A DNA stretch of 64,000 nt from positions 1,674,001 to 1,738,000 of the forward strand of contig NZ_CP023507.1 in the NCBI RefSeq assembly GCF_002386345.1, read 5' to 3'. Both the position numbers and the translations under genes were made by a program. The stretch comes from Streptococcus oralis. Its GTDB lineage: Bacteria; Bacillota; Bacilli; Lactobacillales; Streptococcaceae. This document shows, piece by piece, positions 44,064 to 54,814 of this stretch (its first letter is position 1; each line of letters opens with the position of its first letter). The notes beneath the pieces were generated by a model. That model searched no databases and was not told where the DNA came from. It was given only the letters and a program-made list of their open reading frames with translations.

Positions 44064-44627
44064 CTAACTTCCGCTTTTCCACTCACAATCATTCTCATGG
44101 TCGTCAACCAGACCTGCTGCTTGTAGAAAAGCTAAAACGGCGACTGGACCTGTGAACTTGAAACCTTGTTTTTTTAGATCTTTAGCTAATTTTTCAGACA
44201 AGGCTGTTTTAGCAGGTGCTAGGTGATAGTCAGGAACATCATTCACGATCGTTTTTCCCTCAACAAAGGACCAGAGATAAGCGTCAAAAGAGCCAAAGGT
44301 TTTCTGGATTTGTAAAAATGCTTGGGCGTTGGCACGCGTCGCAAAGAGCTTGGCACGATTTCGGATGATGGCTGGATTCTCTAACAAGGCTTCCAACTCT
44401 CCATCTGTCATTTCCGCGACCGCCTGAATTTGATAGCCATGAAATGATTCTCTGAAAGCTTGGCGCTTGTTTAGCACCGTTTCCCAAGATAGACCCGACT
44501 GGTAGGTTTCCATACACAATAACTCAAACAATGCTTGGTCATCATGAAGGGGTTGACCCCACTCCTCATCATGATAGGCTACATATAAAGGGTTATTCAT
44601 TTTTACCCAACCACAGCGTTTTGGCAT
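44064..44627 (-). CDS. tag: DNA-3-methyladenine glycosylase I
   Basis: A 187-residue base-excision enzyme that removes 3-methyladenine. The zinc ligands are visible: Cys in KRCGWV, His in YHDEEWG, and HENDCEW at the C-terminus. SYQSGLSWETVLNKR belongs to the helix-hairpin-helix glycosylase core. It lies nine bases after ruvA, so it is probably co-transcribed. Confidence 0.95.
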   Translation of the reverse strand: MPKRCGWVKMNNPLYVAYHDEEWGQPLHDDQALFELLCMETYQSGLSWETVLNKRQAFRESFHGYQIQAVAEMTDGELEALLENPAIIRNRAKLFATRANAQAFLQIQKTFGSFDAYLWSFVEGKTIVNDVPDYHLAPAKTALSEKLAKDLKKQGFKFTGPVAVLAFLQAAGLVDDHENDCEWKSGS

Positions 44628-44636
44628 ACTCTTCTC

Positions 44637-45230
44637 CTATTTTACCAACATCTTAAGGGCAGACTTGATATAGTTCTCAGCTGTATCTGTCGTTCCTTCA
44701 AAGAATTTCTTGATTTTCTTAAGCTCGGTTGCCTTGTAGCCCAGTGCCAACATGGCTTCCATGGCTTCTTCCAGTTCTTGGTTTTCAGCGCTGGTTTGCA
44801 CTGCCACCTTGGCAGGAAGGTCATCACTAGCCACGACTACCTTGCCTTCCAAGTCCAGCACCATCTGTTGGGCTGTTTTCTTACCAATTTTAGGGAACTT
44901 GGTCAAGTAGGTGATATTCTTAGTTTCAATCGCCTGAACCAAGCCAGCATTGTCATCGGCAGCGATAATAGCAAGAGCTGATACCGGACCAATCCCAGAA
45001 ACCGAGATCAGACTAAGAAAGAGCTTCTTCTCATCTTCTGAGCGAAAACCATAAAGCAGATGAGCGTCCTCACGGACAACTTGGTGCACATAAATTTGGG
45101 TCTCTTGATTAACCTGACCTGAGTAAGCATAGGGATTGGCTACATGCAAGATATAACCGATACCATTCGCCTCTAGGACAATGTATTTAGCAGTGATTTT
45201 GGTAATGATTCCTTTTAAATATTCGTACAT
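44637..45230 (-). CDS. ruvA: Holliday junction branch migration protein RuvA
   Basis: A 197-residue protein with the N-terminal OB fold ([20 protein letters not shown]), two helix-hairpin-helix motifs ([29 protein letters not shown]) and the C-terminal RuvB-binding domain. The start is ATG 45230; the longer frame lacks family similarity. A TGGTATACT extended -10 lies at 45259-45264. ruvB is not in the window. Confidence 0.96.
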   Translation of the reverse strand: MYEYLKGIITKITAKYIVLEANGIGYILHVANPYAYSGQVNQETQIYVHQVVREDAHLLYGFRSEDEKKLFLSLISVSGIGPVSALAIIAADDNAGLVQAIETKNITYLTKFPKIGKKTAQQMVLDLEGKVVVASDDLPAKVAVQTSAENQELEEAMEAMLALGYKATELKKIKKFFEGTTDTAENYIKSALKMLVK

Positions 45231-45309
45231 AGTTTTTTCTCCATTATTTTGCCTATCTAGTATACCATATTTCCTTAAGACAAACTGCAACAAAAGGTGC
45301 AACCTCTGG

Positions 45310-45338
45310 TTGACAAATAGTACAGGAGATTGTATTCT
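45310..45338 (+). promoter_or_regulatory. Promoter of the XRE regulator gene
   Basis: TTGACA (45310-45315) and TATTCT (45333-45338) with a 17-bp spacer, followed by AAAGGAGG before the ATG. Confidence 0.75.
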
Positions 45339-45386
45339 CATTATAAGTAAAAATTGTTAGGATAGAGGTAGAAAAAGGAGGATAGA

Positions 45387-45887
45387 ATGATGAAACTCGC
45401 AGAAAAACTATTTGAACTCAGAAAGGAAAAAGGTTGGTCCCAGGAAAAGCTAGCAGAACAAATCAATGTTTCTCGGCAAAGCATCTCAAAATGGGAGTCT
45501 GGTCAAGTCCTTCCAGAAATCGAAAAAATCATTGAATTAAGCAGGATTTTTCAAGTGACAACTGACTATCTACTACTGGATGAAAACTCTGAAAAAGGGG
45601 CCTCACAAGTGATCTTGGAAGAAGGCAAGGACAAATACTATAAAGAGGCTAAATCCTATGGTCTCTGGCAAGTGATTTATATTTTCGTCTTGGCTCTGGC
45701 TATCTATCTCTTTTTGGCTGGTTCTAGTTTTCCAGCTGAATTCACTGCTTGGATCTGGCTAACCTTCGTTCTCTTGATTGCGTCTGCAGTTGCTATCAAC
45801 AAGGCTCTCAAAACCAAACAACGTTATCTTGATAAGGTGATTGGTCCTGAGAATCCTTCCAACAAAGACGACTCTACAAAACCTTGA
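45387..45887 (+). CDS. XRE-family regulator with C-terminal membrane helices
   Basis: A 166-residue protein. Residues 1-65 form a Cro/CI-type helix-turn-helix ([20 protein letters not shown]) followed by [10 protein letters not shown]. Two hydrophobic helices (about 93-113 and 117-137) anchor the C-terminal half, ending in a charged tail. Such membrane-tethered XRE proteins often sense a membrane or metabolite signal. The target is unknown. A second ATG one codon later is equally possible. Confidence 0.88.
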   Translation: MMKLAEKLFELRKEKGWSQEKLAEQINVSRQSISKWESGQVLPEIEKIIELSRIFQVTTDYLLLDENSEKGASQVILEEGKDKYYKEAKSYGLWQVIYIFVLALAIYLFLAGSSFPAEFTAWIWLTFVLLIASAVAINKALKTKQRYLDKVIGPENPSNKDDSTKP

Positions 45888-45999
45888 ATCACCTAGTTCA
45901 GTTTTCACAACACTTTTTATAGGACTGGTCTTGTCAAGCAAGTGTAAACCTCGTGTCAAGTTGCCCATACCCAATCAAAGTTCCCATCTTAGAAAAACT

Positions 46000-46033
46000 A
46001 AAAAGCCTTGTTCAAAAGGAACAATGGCTTTTT
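46000..46033. terminator. Bidirectional terminator between the XRE gene and mutL
   Basis: AAAAAGCC-TTGTTC and GGAACAA-GGCTTTTT pair with a small bulge around AAAA, giving T tails on both strands. Confidence 0.8.
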
Positions 46034-46039
46034 GTGTTC

Positions 46040-47989
46040 TTAATATTTCCCCAACTCACGAAGACTAGTGTGATTTTCCTGAATGCGTCGGAACATCTTT
46101 TCCATATCCGACTTGGTGAAATGCACCAAAACAGGACGTCCATGCGGACAGTTATAGGGGTTGTCACATTGAGAAAGCTGATAAAGGAGCTGTCTGGCTG
46201 AGTGGTCATCGATACGATGGTTGGCCTTGATAGACCGCTTGCAGGACATCATGATGGCTAGCTCTGCTCGGTATTTCTTGATCGAAACTTCCTTGGTCAA
46301 GAGCAGCATGTCGCACATTTCATAGATACCTGACTCAATCTCTTCTTCTGCCATCCAAATAGGATGTTCACGCAGGATGAATTGATTTTCTCCGTACTCT
46401 GCTAGAAAGACGCCCGCTTCCTCTAAAAGAGGCATTCTTTCCCTGAGACGAAGGGCATCATCCACTGGGAATTCAAAGATGTAGGGCACTAGGAGTTGTT
46501 GCTGACTCTGGTCAACATTGCCGATGCTTTCACGGTATTCCTCGTACTTGACTCGTTCCTGAGCCGCGTGCTGGTCTATGATGTAGAGTCCATCTCGCCC
46601 CTGGGCAAAGAGATAGGTCCCGTGCATCTGTCCGAAAAACTCCAACTCTGGGAAGCTGGATGATTCTTCTCTCTCCAGCTTGTCATAAGCCTTATCAAGA
46701 CTGGCTAAGTCTAACTCCGGATGGTCTAATTGGTCATAGTTAGCAGGCTTTCTCTCTGCAAAATGCAGTTTTGCAGGCTTAGTCAATTGGTCTAAAGTTT
46801 CTTTAGCAAACAGGGGTAGGTCCCTACCCTCCTCAGTTAATTCAACCTGGTGGTCAGCCACCTCAGCTTGACTAGGTTTTGAGAGTTCTGTTTTTTCATA
46901 GTAAAGCGTATTTTCTTTGAGTGGGAGAATAGTTTGCTCTACCTTTTGACGATTGCGCACGGTCGACTTGGCAAGATTTTCTAAAGCATCAGGAATCAAG
47001 GCTTGTTCCTTGAGACTATTTGAAATAGCTTCTGAAAGCAGCGCCATCAGTTCTCTTTCCTTAGAAATCCGCACTTCTTGTTTGGTTGGATGCACATTGA
47101 CATCAGCTAGATAGGGGTCAATATGGATGTGAATGACAGCCAGTGGAAAACGCCCTACCATAAGCTTGCTTCCGTAACCATCCAAAATAGCACGGTTGAG
47201 CAAGAAGTTCTTGATATAACGGTCATTGATGAAGAGGCTGATATAGTTACGGTTGGCTCGGGTTAATTCAGGTAAAGACACAAAACCTGTAATTTCAAAA
47301 TCTAAGTCAGAGTTCTCAATTTCAATCATCTTCTTGGCACTCGCCAAACCATAAATCCCTGCGATGGCTTGTCGCAGTTGACCAGTTCCAGCTGTTCGTG
47401 TCATTTCCTTGCCATCACTAATCAAGCTAAAAGAAATCTCAGGATGGGCTAACCCTAGACGGTTGACAATATCAATGATATGGGATAACTCTGCCTGCTG
47501 ACTCTTCATATACTTGAGACGAGCTGGTGTATTGAAAAAGAGGTCCTCCACACAAACTTTGGTTCCCACAGGACTAGTCGCTGGGATGACTTCCTCAACT
47601 TCACCCCCACGCGCAACGAGCTTGGTCCCATGACTCGCACCATCCACCGCCGTCAACAGAGTCAAGACACTGACAGAAGCGATCGAAGGCAGGGCTTCAC
47701 CACGAAAACCAAGCGTCCGAATCCGAAAGAGGTCTGCCTGATTTTTTATCTTACTGGTCGCATGACGACGGAGAGCCAATTCCACCTCATCGTGGGCAAT
47801 TCCATGGCCATTATCTGTGATTTGAATCTTCTTAAGACCAGCTTCCTCGATCTCAATGATAATCTGGCTAGAACCCGCGTCAATGGCATTTTCTACCAGC
47901 TCTTTGACTACACTGGCAGGACGTTCAATCACTTCTCCTGCCGCAATCTGGTTTGCCAGTACCTCTGGCAATTCAATAATATGAGACAT
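46040..47989 (-). CDS. mutL: DNA mismatch repair protein MutL (HexB)
   Basis: A 649-residue GHKL ATPase. The N-terminal motifs [34 protein letters not shown] and TLGFRGEAL are intact. The C-terminal dimerisation domain carries the endonuclease motif [12 protein letters not shown] (DQHAx2Ex4E), so it should be a nicking MutL. Its partner mutS lies 1.2 kb away on the same strand, separated by a plus-strand LytTR pair. The extended -10 TGGTATAAT (TATAAT 48037-48042) lies upstream. Confidence 0.97.
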   Translation of the reverse strand: MSHIIELPEVLANQIAAGEVIERPASVVKELVENAIDAGSSQIIIEIEEAGLKKIQITDNGHGIAHDEVELALRRHATSKIKNQADLFRIRTLGFRGEALPSIASVSVLTLLTAVDGASHGTKLVARGGEVEEVIPATSPVGTKVCVEDLFFNTPARLKYMKSQQAELSHIIDIVNRLGLAHPEISFSLISDGKEMTRTAGTGQLRQAIAGIYGLASAKKMIEIENSDLDFEITGFVSLPELTRANRNYISLFINDRYIKNFLLNRAILDGYGSKLMVGRFPLAVIHIHIDPYLADVNVHPTKQEVRISKERELMALLSEAISNSLKEQALIPDALENLAKSTVRNRQKVEQTILPLKENTLYYEKTELSKPSQAEVADHQVELTEEGRDLPLFAKETLDQLTKPAKLHFAERKPANYDQLDHPELDLASLDKAYDKLEREESSSFPELEFFGQMHGTYLFAQGRDGLYIIDQHAAQERVKYEEYRESIGNVDQSQQQLLVPYIFEFPVDDALRLRERMPLLEEAGVFLAEYGENQFILREHPIWMAEEEIESGIYEMCDMLLLTKEVSIKKYRAELAIMMSCKRSIKANHRIDDHSARQLLYQLSQCDNPYNCPHGRPVLVHFTKSDMEKMFRRIQENHTSLRELGKY

Positions 47990-48036
47990 CTTTCAGCCCC
48001 TTTCTGTATCTATTTTCCTAGAAATTGATTAGTGCT

Positions 48037-48042
48037 ATTATA
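48037..48042 (-). promoter_or_regulatory. Extended -10 promoter of mutL
   Basis: TATGGTATAATAG on the minus strand, 48 bases before the mutL ATG; no clear -35. The rest of the 313-nt gap to the LytTR gene (47990-48302) holds the BOX element and a short 5' region with a TACAAG/CTTGTA inverted repeat. Confidence 0.55.
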
Positions 48043-48138
48043 CCATATTTCAGATGTTACCAGAAAAAGCAAATACCACATAGACTCCAAATCTCTCCAC
48101 ATAGACAAAAGCTCTTGCCATGGGTCGTAAAATAATGG

Positions 48139-48247
48139 TATACTCAATAAAAATCAAAGAGCAAACTAGAAAGCTAGGCGCAGACAGTACTTTAGTACGG
48201 CAAGACGACGCTGACGTGGTTAGAATTTGATTTTTGAAGAGTATTAA
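48139..48247 (-). repeat. BOX element, A-C type without boxB
   Basis: The plus strand begins TATACTCAATAAAAATCAAA and GAGCAAACTA (boxC end), has a short AGTACTTTAGTACG stem in the middle, then GACGCTGACGTGGTTAGAA and TTTTTGAAGAGTATTA (boxA end). Both ends match the pneumococcal/mitis BOX family as I recall it, reading A to C on the minus strand, with no boxB unit between them. BOX elements are non-autonomous repeats that can influence neighbouring genes. Confidence 0.85.
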
Positions 48248-48302
48248 TAAAGGTGTACAAGAAGTGAGATTAACCTTGTATAACTGAAAAGGAGGGAAAT
48301 TT

Positions 48303-48743
48303 ATGAAAGTAGAACTACAGATTAAGGAGACTTACGAGGAGGAAAAGCTGATTGTCCAAACTCCTCAGCCTACCGAAAAAGTCCAGAAAGTCATCGAGTT
48401 CGCAGAAAATCTTGACCAAAAAGAAACAATCAAAGGAAAGATTGATGATCAGGTCTATCTAGTTAAGATTGGTAAGATTCAGCGCTTCTATATAGAGAAT
48501 CGAAAGGTTCTAGCAGAAACTGCATCTCAGACCTATACCATTGATTTGCGTCTCTATCAAGTTCTTGACATTCTGCCGACCACTTTTATCCAAATTTCCC
48601 AATCTGAAATCGTCAATATCGATTCCATCTCTCATCTCAAACTCACTCCCAACGGCCTGGTTGAAATTTTCTTAAAAAACGAAAGCTTCACTTACTCTTC
48701 ACGCCGTTACCTAAAAACCATCAAGGAGAAATTAGAACTATGA
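48303..48743 (+). CDS. LytTR DNA-binding domain regulator
   Basis: A 146-residue stand-alone LytTR protein without receiver domain. The C-terminal domain has the LytTR features TFIQISQSEIVNIDSISHLKL and FLKNESFTYSSRRYLKTIKE. The partner DUF3021 membrane protein overlaps its stop codon (ATGA). This matches the LytTR regulatory systems of streptococci (Hdr/Brs type), in which a membrane protein restrains the regulator. The TACAAG-13 nt-CTTGTA inverted repeat at 48261-48285 could be an operator. Confidence 0.88.
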   Translation: MKVELQIKETYEEEKLIVQTPQPTEKVQKVIEFAENLDQKETIKGKIDDQVYLVKIGKIQRFYIENRKVLAETASQTYTIDLRLYQVLDILPTTFIQISQSEIVNIDSISHLKLTPNGLVEIFLKNESFTYSSRRYLKTIKEKLEL

Positions 48744-49198
48744 AAAAACAAATCTTTCACGATGCAGCCGCTGGTGTACTTATCGGCCTCATCCTCTCTA
48801 TCCTCTTTTCACTCATTTATGCACCAAATACCTATGCCCCACTAAGTCCCGAGTCTCTTATCGGCCAAGCGATGGCTCAACATCAGGTTCACGGTGCTCT
48901 AGTCTTGCTCTACTGTATGGTCATCTGGTCAGCTATCGGTGTTCTCTTTAGCTTTGGCAGCCGCTTATTCAGCCGTGACTGGAGCCTGCTCCGTGCCACA
49001 CTTTCCCATTTCTTCCTCATGCTGATTGGCTTTGTTCCACTAGCAACTCTGGCTGGTTGGTTCCCCTTCCACTGGACCTTCTATCTCCAGCTCATTCCAG
49101 AGTTTGCGATTGTCTACCTCATCATCTGGGCTATTCTCTATAAAAGAGAAGCTAAAAAAGTAGACCACATCAATCAACTTTTGGCCCATAAAAAGTAA
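48740..49198 (+). CDS. DUF3021 membrane protein, likely LytTR partner
   Basis: A 152-residue protein with four predicted TM helices and a short basic tail, in line with DUF3021. It overlaps the LytTR gene by four bases. From known LytTR systems it is expected to act as a membrane inhibitor of the regulator; this is inference. Confidence 0.82.
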   Translation: MKKQIFHDAAAGVLIGLILSILFSLIYAPNTYAPLSPESLIGQAMAQHQVHGALVLLYCMVIWSAIGVLFSFGSRLFSRDWSLLRATLSHFFLMLIGFVPLATLAGWFPFHWTFYLQLIPEFAIVYLIIWAILYKREAKKVDHINQLLAHKK

Positions 49199-49203
49199 TA
49201 GAG

Positions 49204-49241
49204 AAAAATCCCACTCACAAAAATGTGAGTGGGATTTTTTT
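49204..49241. terminator. Bidirectional terminator between DUF3021 and mutS
   Basis: AAAAATCCCACTCACA and TGTGAGTGGGATTTTT form a long perfect stem with a small A-rich loop; T tails on both strands. Confidence 0.9.
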
Positions 49242-51774
49242 ATAACTTTTGTTTGAGCTCAACCAAGACATTCATAGCCTGCATCGGTGTCATATTGTAA
49301 ACATCCAGTTTAGCTAATTCTGCTAGGATAGGATGCTCTGCAGGGGTATCAAAGAGTGACATCTGTTCAGTAACAGCACTTGTTTCTCTCATTGGAGCAG
49401 GACTTTCCGTCTCTTGATTCTCCAGTTGAGTCAATATCTTATCCGCTCTTGATAAAAGTTCTGCTGGTAAGCCAGCAATCTTAGCAACGTGGATACCGTA
49501 GGATTTGTCAGCTGGTCCTGGTTCGATCTTGTGAAGGAAGGTAACCTGCCCATCCTGCTCCAAGGTCGCCACATGGACATTGACCAAGTTTTTCAAGCTG
49601 GACTCCAGACTGGTCAACTCATGGTAGTGGGTCGCAAAGAGGGTTTTGGCTCCGATATGTTCATGAATGTATTCGATGATGGACTGGGCAAGAGCCATCC
49701 CATCATATGTTGCCGTTCCCCGTCCCAATTCATCGAAGAGAATGAGAGAGTTCTTGGTCGCATGCGAAATGGCATTGTTGGCCTCCATCATCTCTACCAT
49801 GAAGGTTGATTGACCTGAAACCAAGTCATCTGCTGCTCCGATACGGGTAAAGATAGCATCAAAGATCGGCAAATGGGCGCTCTCCGCCGGCACATACGAG
49901 CCCAGCTGGGCCATAACCGCAGTCATGGCTAACTGGCGCATGTAGGTTGACTTCCCACTCATGTTGGGCCCTGTAATTAGCTGAATACTCGTATCTTCTG
50001 CCATCTGGATACTATTTGGAATATAGGTCTGAGCTCCCATGACCTTTTCGACGACAGCATGGCGCCCTTTCTGGATATTGATTTGTGAATCATCCCCAAA
50101 CTCTGGTCGAATCAAATGCTGAGTTTCAGCCACAACTGCTAGACTTTGCAAGACATCAACCGTTGCAATTCCTTGGGCTAGAGCCTGCAAACGCTGGATG
50201 TACTTGCTGACTTCCTCACGGATACGCATAAAGATTTCATATTCTAGGTTGGCTGACTTCTCACGCGCCTCCAGCATATCCCCCTCGATACGGGCTAACT
50301 CCTCTGTCCCAAAGCGTTCCGAGTTTTTCAGTGTTGCCTTGCGGAAAAAGTGGGATGGCACATTTCCCAGTTGCGAATTGGTCACATGGAAATAATAGCC
50401 ATCTTTTTTATTGTAGTCAATCTTAAGCGTGCTGATGCCAGAGTTTTCTCTCTCCTTAGCCTCAATCTCAGCAATCCAGCTAGTCCCTTCTCTGAGCACA
50501 CGACGGTACTTGTCTAAGGTCTCATCAAATCCCGTACGGATAATGCCACCTTCCGTAATCACGTGAGGAGCTTCAGGAGCAATGGCAGCACTAATCAAGC
50601 TCTCCAACTCAGGAATGGCATCTAACTGTGCGATGAGGTAGGCCAGAGCAGGCTGCTCCATTCCCTCTAAAATCGCTCGAATCCGTGGTACACTAGATAA
50701 GGTGGTCGCCAATTGCAAGAGATCCTTTGGATTGGTCTTACCAAAAGAAACCCGACTAGCCAAACGTTCGATGTCATAAACACCCTTGAGGCTATCCGTT
50801 AAATCGCTGCGCTCAAAGAAGTGGTCAAGAAAGACCTGCACCACGTCTTGACGTTGGATGATTCGCTCCTTATCAATCAAAGGACGATGGATCCAAGAAC
50901 GCAAGAGCCGCATGCCCATAGCTGTTTTGGTTTCATCCAAAAGCCAGAAAAGACTCCCTTGCTTCTTGCCTGAACGGGCATTCTCAAGCAAATCCAAACT
51001 AGCCTTGGTCGCATAATCCATCTGCAAGAAATCTTTGATTTCATAGCGGATAACTGGTTTGAGGTGGTTCAATTCCCGCATCTGGGTTCGGTGAACATAC
51101 TGGAGTAGCTTACTAGCTGCCGCTTGCTCCACAGCTGCCAGTCGTGAACCCAATAAATGGATGTCCTCAAAACCTTCTTTCTCATAGGAAATCACCAGAT
51201 TCATCTGACGACTTAGAATTTGTTCTTCTTCCTCAGGCAAGTCATAACCCAGCACCACTTCACGAGCCTTGAGATTGCGAATTTCCCCACAAACCAACGT
51301 GAAATCTAGTAGACCTGTCACATAGAAATCACCCGTCACCAAATCCATATAAGCCAGACCAAACTGATTGCCATCACGATCTAAGGAAACCAAGAAATTA
51401 TTCTGACTATCCGACTTACTGCTATCAACGACCGTTCCAGGTGTGATGACCTGGACCACCTCTCGCTTGACAACCCCCACTGCTTGTTTGGGATCTTCCA
51501 TCTGTTCTGCAATGGCAACTTTATAGCCCTGCTCAATCAGAACATCGATGTACTGCTGGGCAGAATGATAGGGGACGCCCGCCATTGGTATCGGATTTTC
51601 TGCATTTTTATTCCGACTCGTTAAGGAAATTTCTAAAATTTGTGCTGCATTAATTGCATCTTCATAGAACAACTCGTAAAAATCACCCATTCGAAAAAGC
51701 AAAAAAGCATCTGGGTATTGTTTCTTAATATCCACATACTGTTGCATGCCGGGTGATAGCTTTTCTGTTGCCAT
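49240..51774 (-). CDS. mutS: DNA mismatch repair protein MutS (HexA)
   Basis: An 844-residue mismatch-recognition ATPase. The N-terminal mismatch-binding segment includes [14 protein letters not shown] (Phe-x-Glu motif), then lever and clamp domains, then Walker [15 protein letters not shown] near residue 605, the [12 protein letters not shown] region and ATHYHEL. The start is ATG 51774 ([13 protein letters not shown]). argR lies directly upstream. Confidence 0.97.
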   Translation of the reverse strand: MATEKLSPGMQQYVDIKKQYPDAFLLFRMGDFYELFYEDAINAAQILEISLTSRNKNAENPIPMAGVPYHSAQQYIDVLIEQGYKVAIAEQMEDPKQAVGVVKREVVQVITPGTVVDSSKSDSQNNFLVSLDRDGNQFGLAYMDLVTGDFYVTGLLDFTLVCGEIRNLKAREVVLGYDLPEEEEQILSRQMNLVISYEKEGFEDIHLLGSRLAAVEQAAASKLLQYVHRTQMRELNHLKPVIRYEIKDFLQMDYATKASLDLLENARSGKKQGSLFWLLDETKTAMGMRLLRSWIHRPLIDKERIIQRQDVVQVFLDHFFERSDLTDSLKGVYDIERLASRVSFGKTNPKDLLQLATTLSSVPRIRAILEGMEQPALAYLIAQLDAIPELESLISAAIAPEAPHVITEGGIIRTGFDETLDKYRRVLREGTSWIAEIEAKERENSGISTLKIDYNKKDGYYFHVTNSQLGNVPSHFFRKATLKNSERFGTEELARIEGDMLEAREKSANLEYEIFMRIREEVSKYIQRLQALAQGIATVDVLQSLAVVAETQHLIRPEFGDDSQINIQKGRHAVVEKVMGAQTYIPNSIQMAEDTSIQLITGPNMSGKSTYMRQLAMTAVMAQLGSYVPAESAHLPIFDAIFTRIGAADDLVSGQSTFMVEMMEANNAISHATKNSLILFDELGRGTATYDGMALAQSIIEYIHEHIGAKTLFATHYHELTSLESSLKNLVNVHVATLEQDGQVTFLHKIEPGPADKSYGIHVAKIAGLPAELLSRADKILTQLENQETESPAPMRETSAVTEQMSLFDTPAEHPILAELAKLDVYNMTPMQAMNVLVELKQKL

Positions 51775-51824
51775 TTTTCGTCTCTCCTTGCTAAAAATAA
51801 GTCTTGAGAGCAACTCCCAAGACC

Positions 51825-52271
51825 TTATTTATCTTTCATCAAATCTAGCAAACGATCTTCCATCAGCTTGGCAACGTGCTGGTCTCGACAAATAACCAAT
51901 AAGGTATTAGCACCAGCAACCGTTCCTAAAATCCATTCATCCTTGTTTGCATCTACAATGTTTGCTAAGACTGCAGCTTCCCCAAGTTTGGTATGCAGTA
52001 CCAAGGTGAACTCTGCTCTTGCAACACCTTCTAAATGATGAGACAAAAACTCAACTAAATCAATCTTATCTGTCTCATTTGCTAGTACATAATACACCAT
52101 ATCATTTTTCTTAACCTTGGTCAAGCCGATTTCACGCAAATCACGCGACAAAGTCGTTTGTGTCACATAAACATTACGAGCTTCTAAACGATCTTGAATC
52201 TCTTTTTGTGTCCCAAGTTTTTCTTCAGCGATCATCTTTTTAATCAACTGATGCCGTTCTCTTTTTCTCAT
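51825..52271 (-). CDS. argR: ArgR-family arginine repressor
   Basis: A 148-residue protein with the N-terminal winged helix ([36 protein letters not shown]) and the C-terminal hexamerisation/arginine-binding domain ([15 protein letters not shown]). It is divergent from argS and probably controls arginine genes, perhaps argS. Streptococci carry several ArgR/AhrC paralogues, so the precise role is open. Confidence 0.93.
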   Translation of the reverse strand: MRKRERHQLIKKMIAEEKLGTQKEIQDRLEARNVYVTQTTLSRDLREIGLTKVKKNDMVYYVLANETDKIDLVEFLSHHLEGVARAEFTLVLHTKLGEAAVLANIVDANKDEWILGTVAGANTLLVICRDQHVAKLMEDRLLDLMKDK

Positions 52272-52325
52272 ATTATCCTCTTAAGCGAATATTTATAACA
52301 AATTTTACATTTATTTTATAACTAT

Positions 52326-52353
52326 ATTATACCAAAAAAAATAGATAATTCAA
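52326..52353 (-). promoter_or_regulatory. Promoter of argR
   Basis: The minus strand carries TTGAAT (52348-52353), a 16-bp spacer and TGGTATAAT (hexamer 52326-52331). The AT-rich argR-argS intergenic region (154 nt) has no clear ARG box that I can defend. Confidence 0.65.
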
Positions 52354-52425
52354 AAAAATTCTTTTCTTTCTCAAAAAATGTAGTAAATTGTGTTAAAATA
52401 GTAAAAAAGCCCAAAAGGAGCCCTT

Positions 52426-54117
52426 ATGAATACAAAAGAATTGATTGCTAGCGAGTTGGCTAGCGTCATTGATAGTCTGGACCAAGAGGCTATTTTAAAT
52501 TTACTGGAAACACCTAAAAACTCAGAAATGGGAGACATCGCCTTCCCTGCCTTTTCTCTAGCAAAGGTCGAGCGTAAAGCTCCTCAAATGATTGCAACAG
52601 ATATTGCTGAAAAAATCAATAGTCAAGCCTTTGAAAAGGTTGTTGCTACTGGACCTTACGTCAACTTTTTCCTTGATAAATCTGCTATTTCGGCTCAAGT
52701 ATTACAGGATGTTATTACTGAGAAAGAGCACTATGCTGACCAAACCATTGGCAAGCAAGAAAATGTCGTTATTGATATGTCTAGTCCCAACATCGCAAAA
52801 CCATTCTCTATTGGGCACTTGCGCTCAACGGTTATCGGAGATAGCTTATCACATATTTTCCAAAAAATCGGCTATCAAACGGTCAAGGTTAACCACCTAG
52901 GAGACTGGGGCAAACAGTTTGGAATGTTGATCGTTGCCTACAAGAAATGGGGAAATGAGAAAGCTGTTAAAGCGCATCCAATCGATGAACTTCTTAAACT
53001 CTACGTTCGCATCAATGCTGAAGCTGAAAAAGACCCTAGCTTGGATGAAGAAGCACGCGAATGGTTCCGCAAACTGGAAAATGGAGATGAGGAAGCCCTC
53101 GCTCTCTGGCAATGGTTCCGTGATGAAAGTTTAGTGGAATTCAACCGCCTTTACAATGAATTGCAAGTCGAATTTGATAGCTACAACGGGGAAGCCTTTT
53201 ACAATGATAAGATGGATGCTGTTGTAGACATTCTCGCTGAAAAAGGACTTCTTGTTGAGTCAGAGGGAGCCCAAGTTGTCAATCTTGAGAAATATGGAAT
53301 TGAACATCCAGCCCTTATCAAAAAATCTGATGGTGCAACTCTCTATATCACACGTGACTTGGCTGCAGCCCTTTACCGTAAAAACGAATACCAATTTGCA
53401 AAATCCATCTATGTTGTTGGTCAAGAGCAATCTGCCCACTTCAAACAACTCAAGGCAGTACTACAAGAGATGGGCTACGATTGGAGCCAAGACATTGTCC
53501 ATGTTCCGTTTGGATTGGTAACAAAAGAAGGGAAAAAACTCTCTACTCGTAAAGGAAATGTCATCTTGCTAGAGCCGACTATCGCTGAGGCTGTTAGTCG
53601 TGCCAAGGCCCAAATCGAGGCGAAAAATCCTGAGTTAGAAAATAAAGACCAGGTTGCCCACGCTGTTGGAGTTGGGGCTATCAAGTTCTATGATCTTAAG
53701 ACCGACCGTACAAATGGATATGACTTCGACCTTGAAGCTATGGTATCCTTTGAAGGAGAAACTGGACCTTACGTTCAATACGCCTACGCTCGTATCCAAT
53801 CCATCTTGCGCAAAGCCGATTTCAAACCAGATGCAGCTGGCAACTACAGCTTGAACGATGCTGAAAGCTGGGAAATCATTAAGCTACTCCAGGACTTTCC
53901 ACGTATTATCAATCGTGCAGCAGATAACTTTGAACCTTCTATCATTGCGAAATTTGCGATTAGTTTGGCTCAAGCATTTAACAAATATTATGCACATACA
54001 CGTATCCTAGATGAAAGTCCTGAGCGCGACAGTCGTCTGGCCCTCAGCTACGCAACCGCAGTCGTCCTCAAAGAAGCTCTTCGTTTGCTCGGAGTAGAAG
54101 CGCCGGAGAAGATGTAA
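52426..54117 (+). CDS. argS: Arginyl-tRNA synthetase
   Basis: A 563-residue class I synthetase. HIGH-like motif [16 protein letters not shown] (about 118-133), the KMSKS-equivalent [11 protein letters not shown], and the C-terminal anticodon-binding DALR domain ending [12 protein letters not shown]. It has an AAAAGGAGCCC site and is divergent from argR. Confidence 0.97.
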   Translation: MNTKELIASELASVIDSLDQEAILNLLETPKNSEMGDIAFPAFSLAKVERKAPQMIATDIAEKINSQAFEKVVATGPYVNFFLDKSAISAQVLQDVITEKEHYADQTIGKQENVVIDMSSPNIAKPFSIGHLRSTVIGDSLSHIFQKIGYQTVKVNHLGDWGKQFGMLIVAYKKWGNEKAVKAHPIDELLKLYVRINAEAEKDPSLDEEAREWFRKLENGDEEALALWQWFRDESLVEFNRLYNELQVEFDSYNGEAFYNDKMDAVVDILAEKGLLVESEGAQVVNLEKYGIEHPALIKKSDGATLYITRDLAAALYRKNEYQFAKSIYVVGQEQSAHFKQLKAVLQEMGYDWSQDIVHVPFGLVTKEGKKLSTRKGNVILLEPTIAEAVSRAKAQIEAKNPELENKDQVAHAVGVGAIKFYDLKTDRTNGYDFDLEAMVSFEGETGPYVQYAYARIQSILRKADFKPDAAGNYSLNDAESWEIIKLLQDFPRIINRAADNFEPSIIAKFAISLAQAFNKYYAHTRILDESPERDSRLALSYATAVVLKEALRLLGVEAPEKM

Positions 54118-54371
54118 ATCGCCAAAGTTACTTGATTGCGGAGCAATCTAAGTAACTAACGCCAAATCCTATTCGGACTTTGGCTAGGCGCTTCACTAAT
54201 TCACCTAACCAAATAATATCGATTTGGTTAGGCTCATGTCGTAATCTTTTAAATTACTTGAAAGCAATCCGAACGATTGAGCAAAATAACATTTATATTT
54301 TGTTCGGCATTGTAGCATTTCAATGAAACAATTTATTCACTTTTACTATTTATCACACTGGGAGATTCCTT
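54118..54371. other. Hairpin-rich intergenic region after argS
   Basis: The 254-nt gap holds three clear hairpins: AGTTACTTGATTGC with GCAATCTAAGTAACT (about 54127-54158, one bulge), GCCAAA/TTTGGC (54161-54184), and a perfect CCTAACCAAAT/ATTTGGTTAGG (about 54205-54233). A further CAATCCGAACGATTG segment follows. There is no classical T-tailed terminator and no ORF. A small RNA, repeat remnant or processed 3' region are all possible. Confidence 0.5.
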
Positions 54372-54617
54372 ATGAGCCAATATGCTTATATCCTCGTTGT
54401 ACTTAGCTTGGTTTTCCTTTTTCTGCTCAATAAGTACGAGAAGGAAAGACTTCAAAGACTCTACCAAGAGCAACTCTTGAAGGACGAGACATTTAGGTCT
54501 GACATCAAAGAGAAAATTCACACGACTGAAAATATCAATGATGTCATTGCACATATCAATAAAACTTACCATCTGGGAATGTTGCTCTCAAAAGACGTCA
54601 CAGATCAATTGAAATAA
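54372..54617 (+). CDS. Small single-pass membrane protein
   Basis: An 81-residue protein with one N-terminal hydrophobic helix (AYILVVLSLVFLFLLN) followed by a charged, probably helical cytoplasmic part (YEKERLQRLYQEQLLKDE) and a C-terminal segment. A GGGAG site precedes the ATG and a strong terminator follows the stop, which supports a real gene. Function unknown. Confidence 0.75.
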   Translation: MSQYAYILVVLSLVFLFLLNKYEKERLQRLYQEQLLKDETFRSDIKEKIHTTENINDVIAHINKTYHLGMLLSKDVTDQLK

Positions 54618-54620
54618 TCA

Positions 54621-54651
54621 AAATCCGAGAAGCTTTCTTCTCGGATTTTTT
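54621..54651 (+). terminator. Terminator of the 81-residue membrane protein gene
   Basis: AAATCCGAGA and TCTCGGATTT form a perfect stem with an eight-nt loop, followed by T. Confidence 0.85.
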
Positions 54652-54733
54652 AGACTTACCATATTCTCCTTGGAGAAATTTCATTAATGCATGTAAAGTT
54701 TTCTGTAATTTTCTGTATTTTTTCAAAATATTC

Positions 54734-54762
54734 TTGCATTTCTTTTAAGTTTTTTGTAGAAT
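54734..54762 (+). promoter_or_regulatory. Promoter of the Nramp-like gene
   Basis: TTGCAT (54734-54739) and TAGAAT (54757-54762) with a 17-bp spacer, about 50 bases before the ATG at 54815. Confidence 0.6.
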
Positions 54763-54814
54763 AGTAGCTATCTATTCAGATTATTCTGAAAATTCAAAAA
54801 TAGGAGCGTTTATT

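Noticed and set aside
45220..45227. TACGAATA on the minus strand at the start of ruvA
   Set aside because: It encodes residues 2-4 of RuvA (Tyr-Glu-Tyr) right after the ATG, so it is coding sequence downstream of the real extended -10 promoter.
52272..52425. ARG boxes in the argR-argS intergenic region
   Set aside because: The region is so AT-rich that partial matches occur by chance; no pair of convincing boxes was found.
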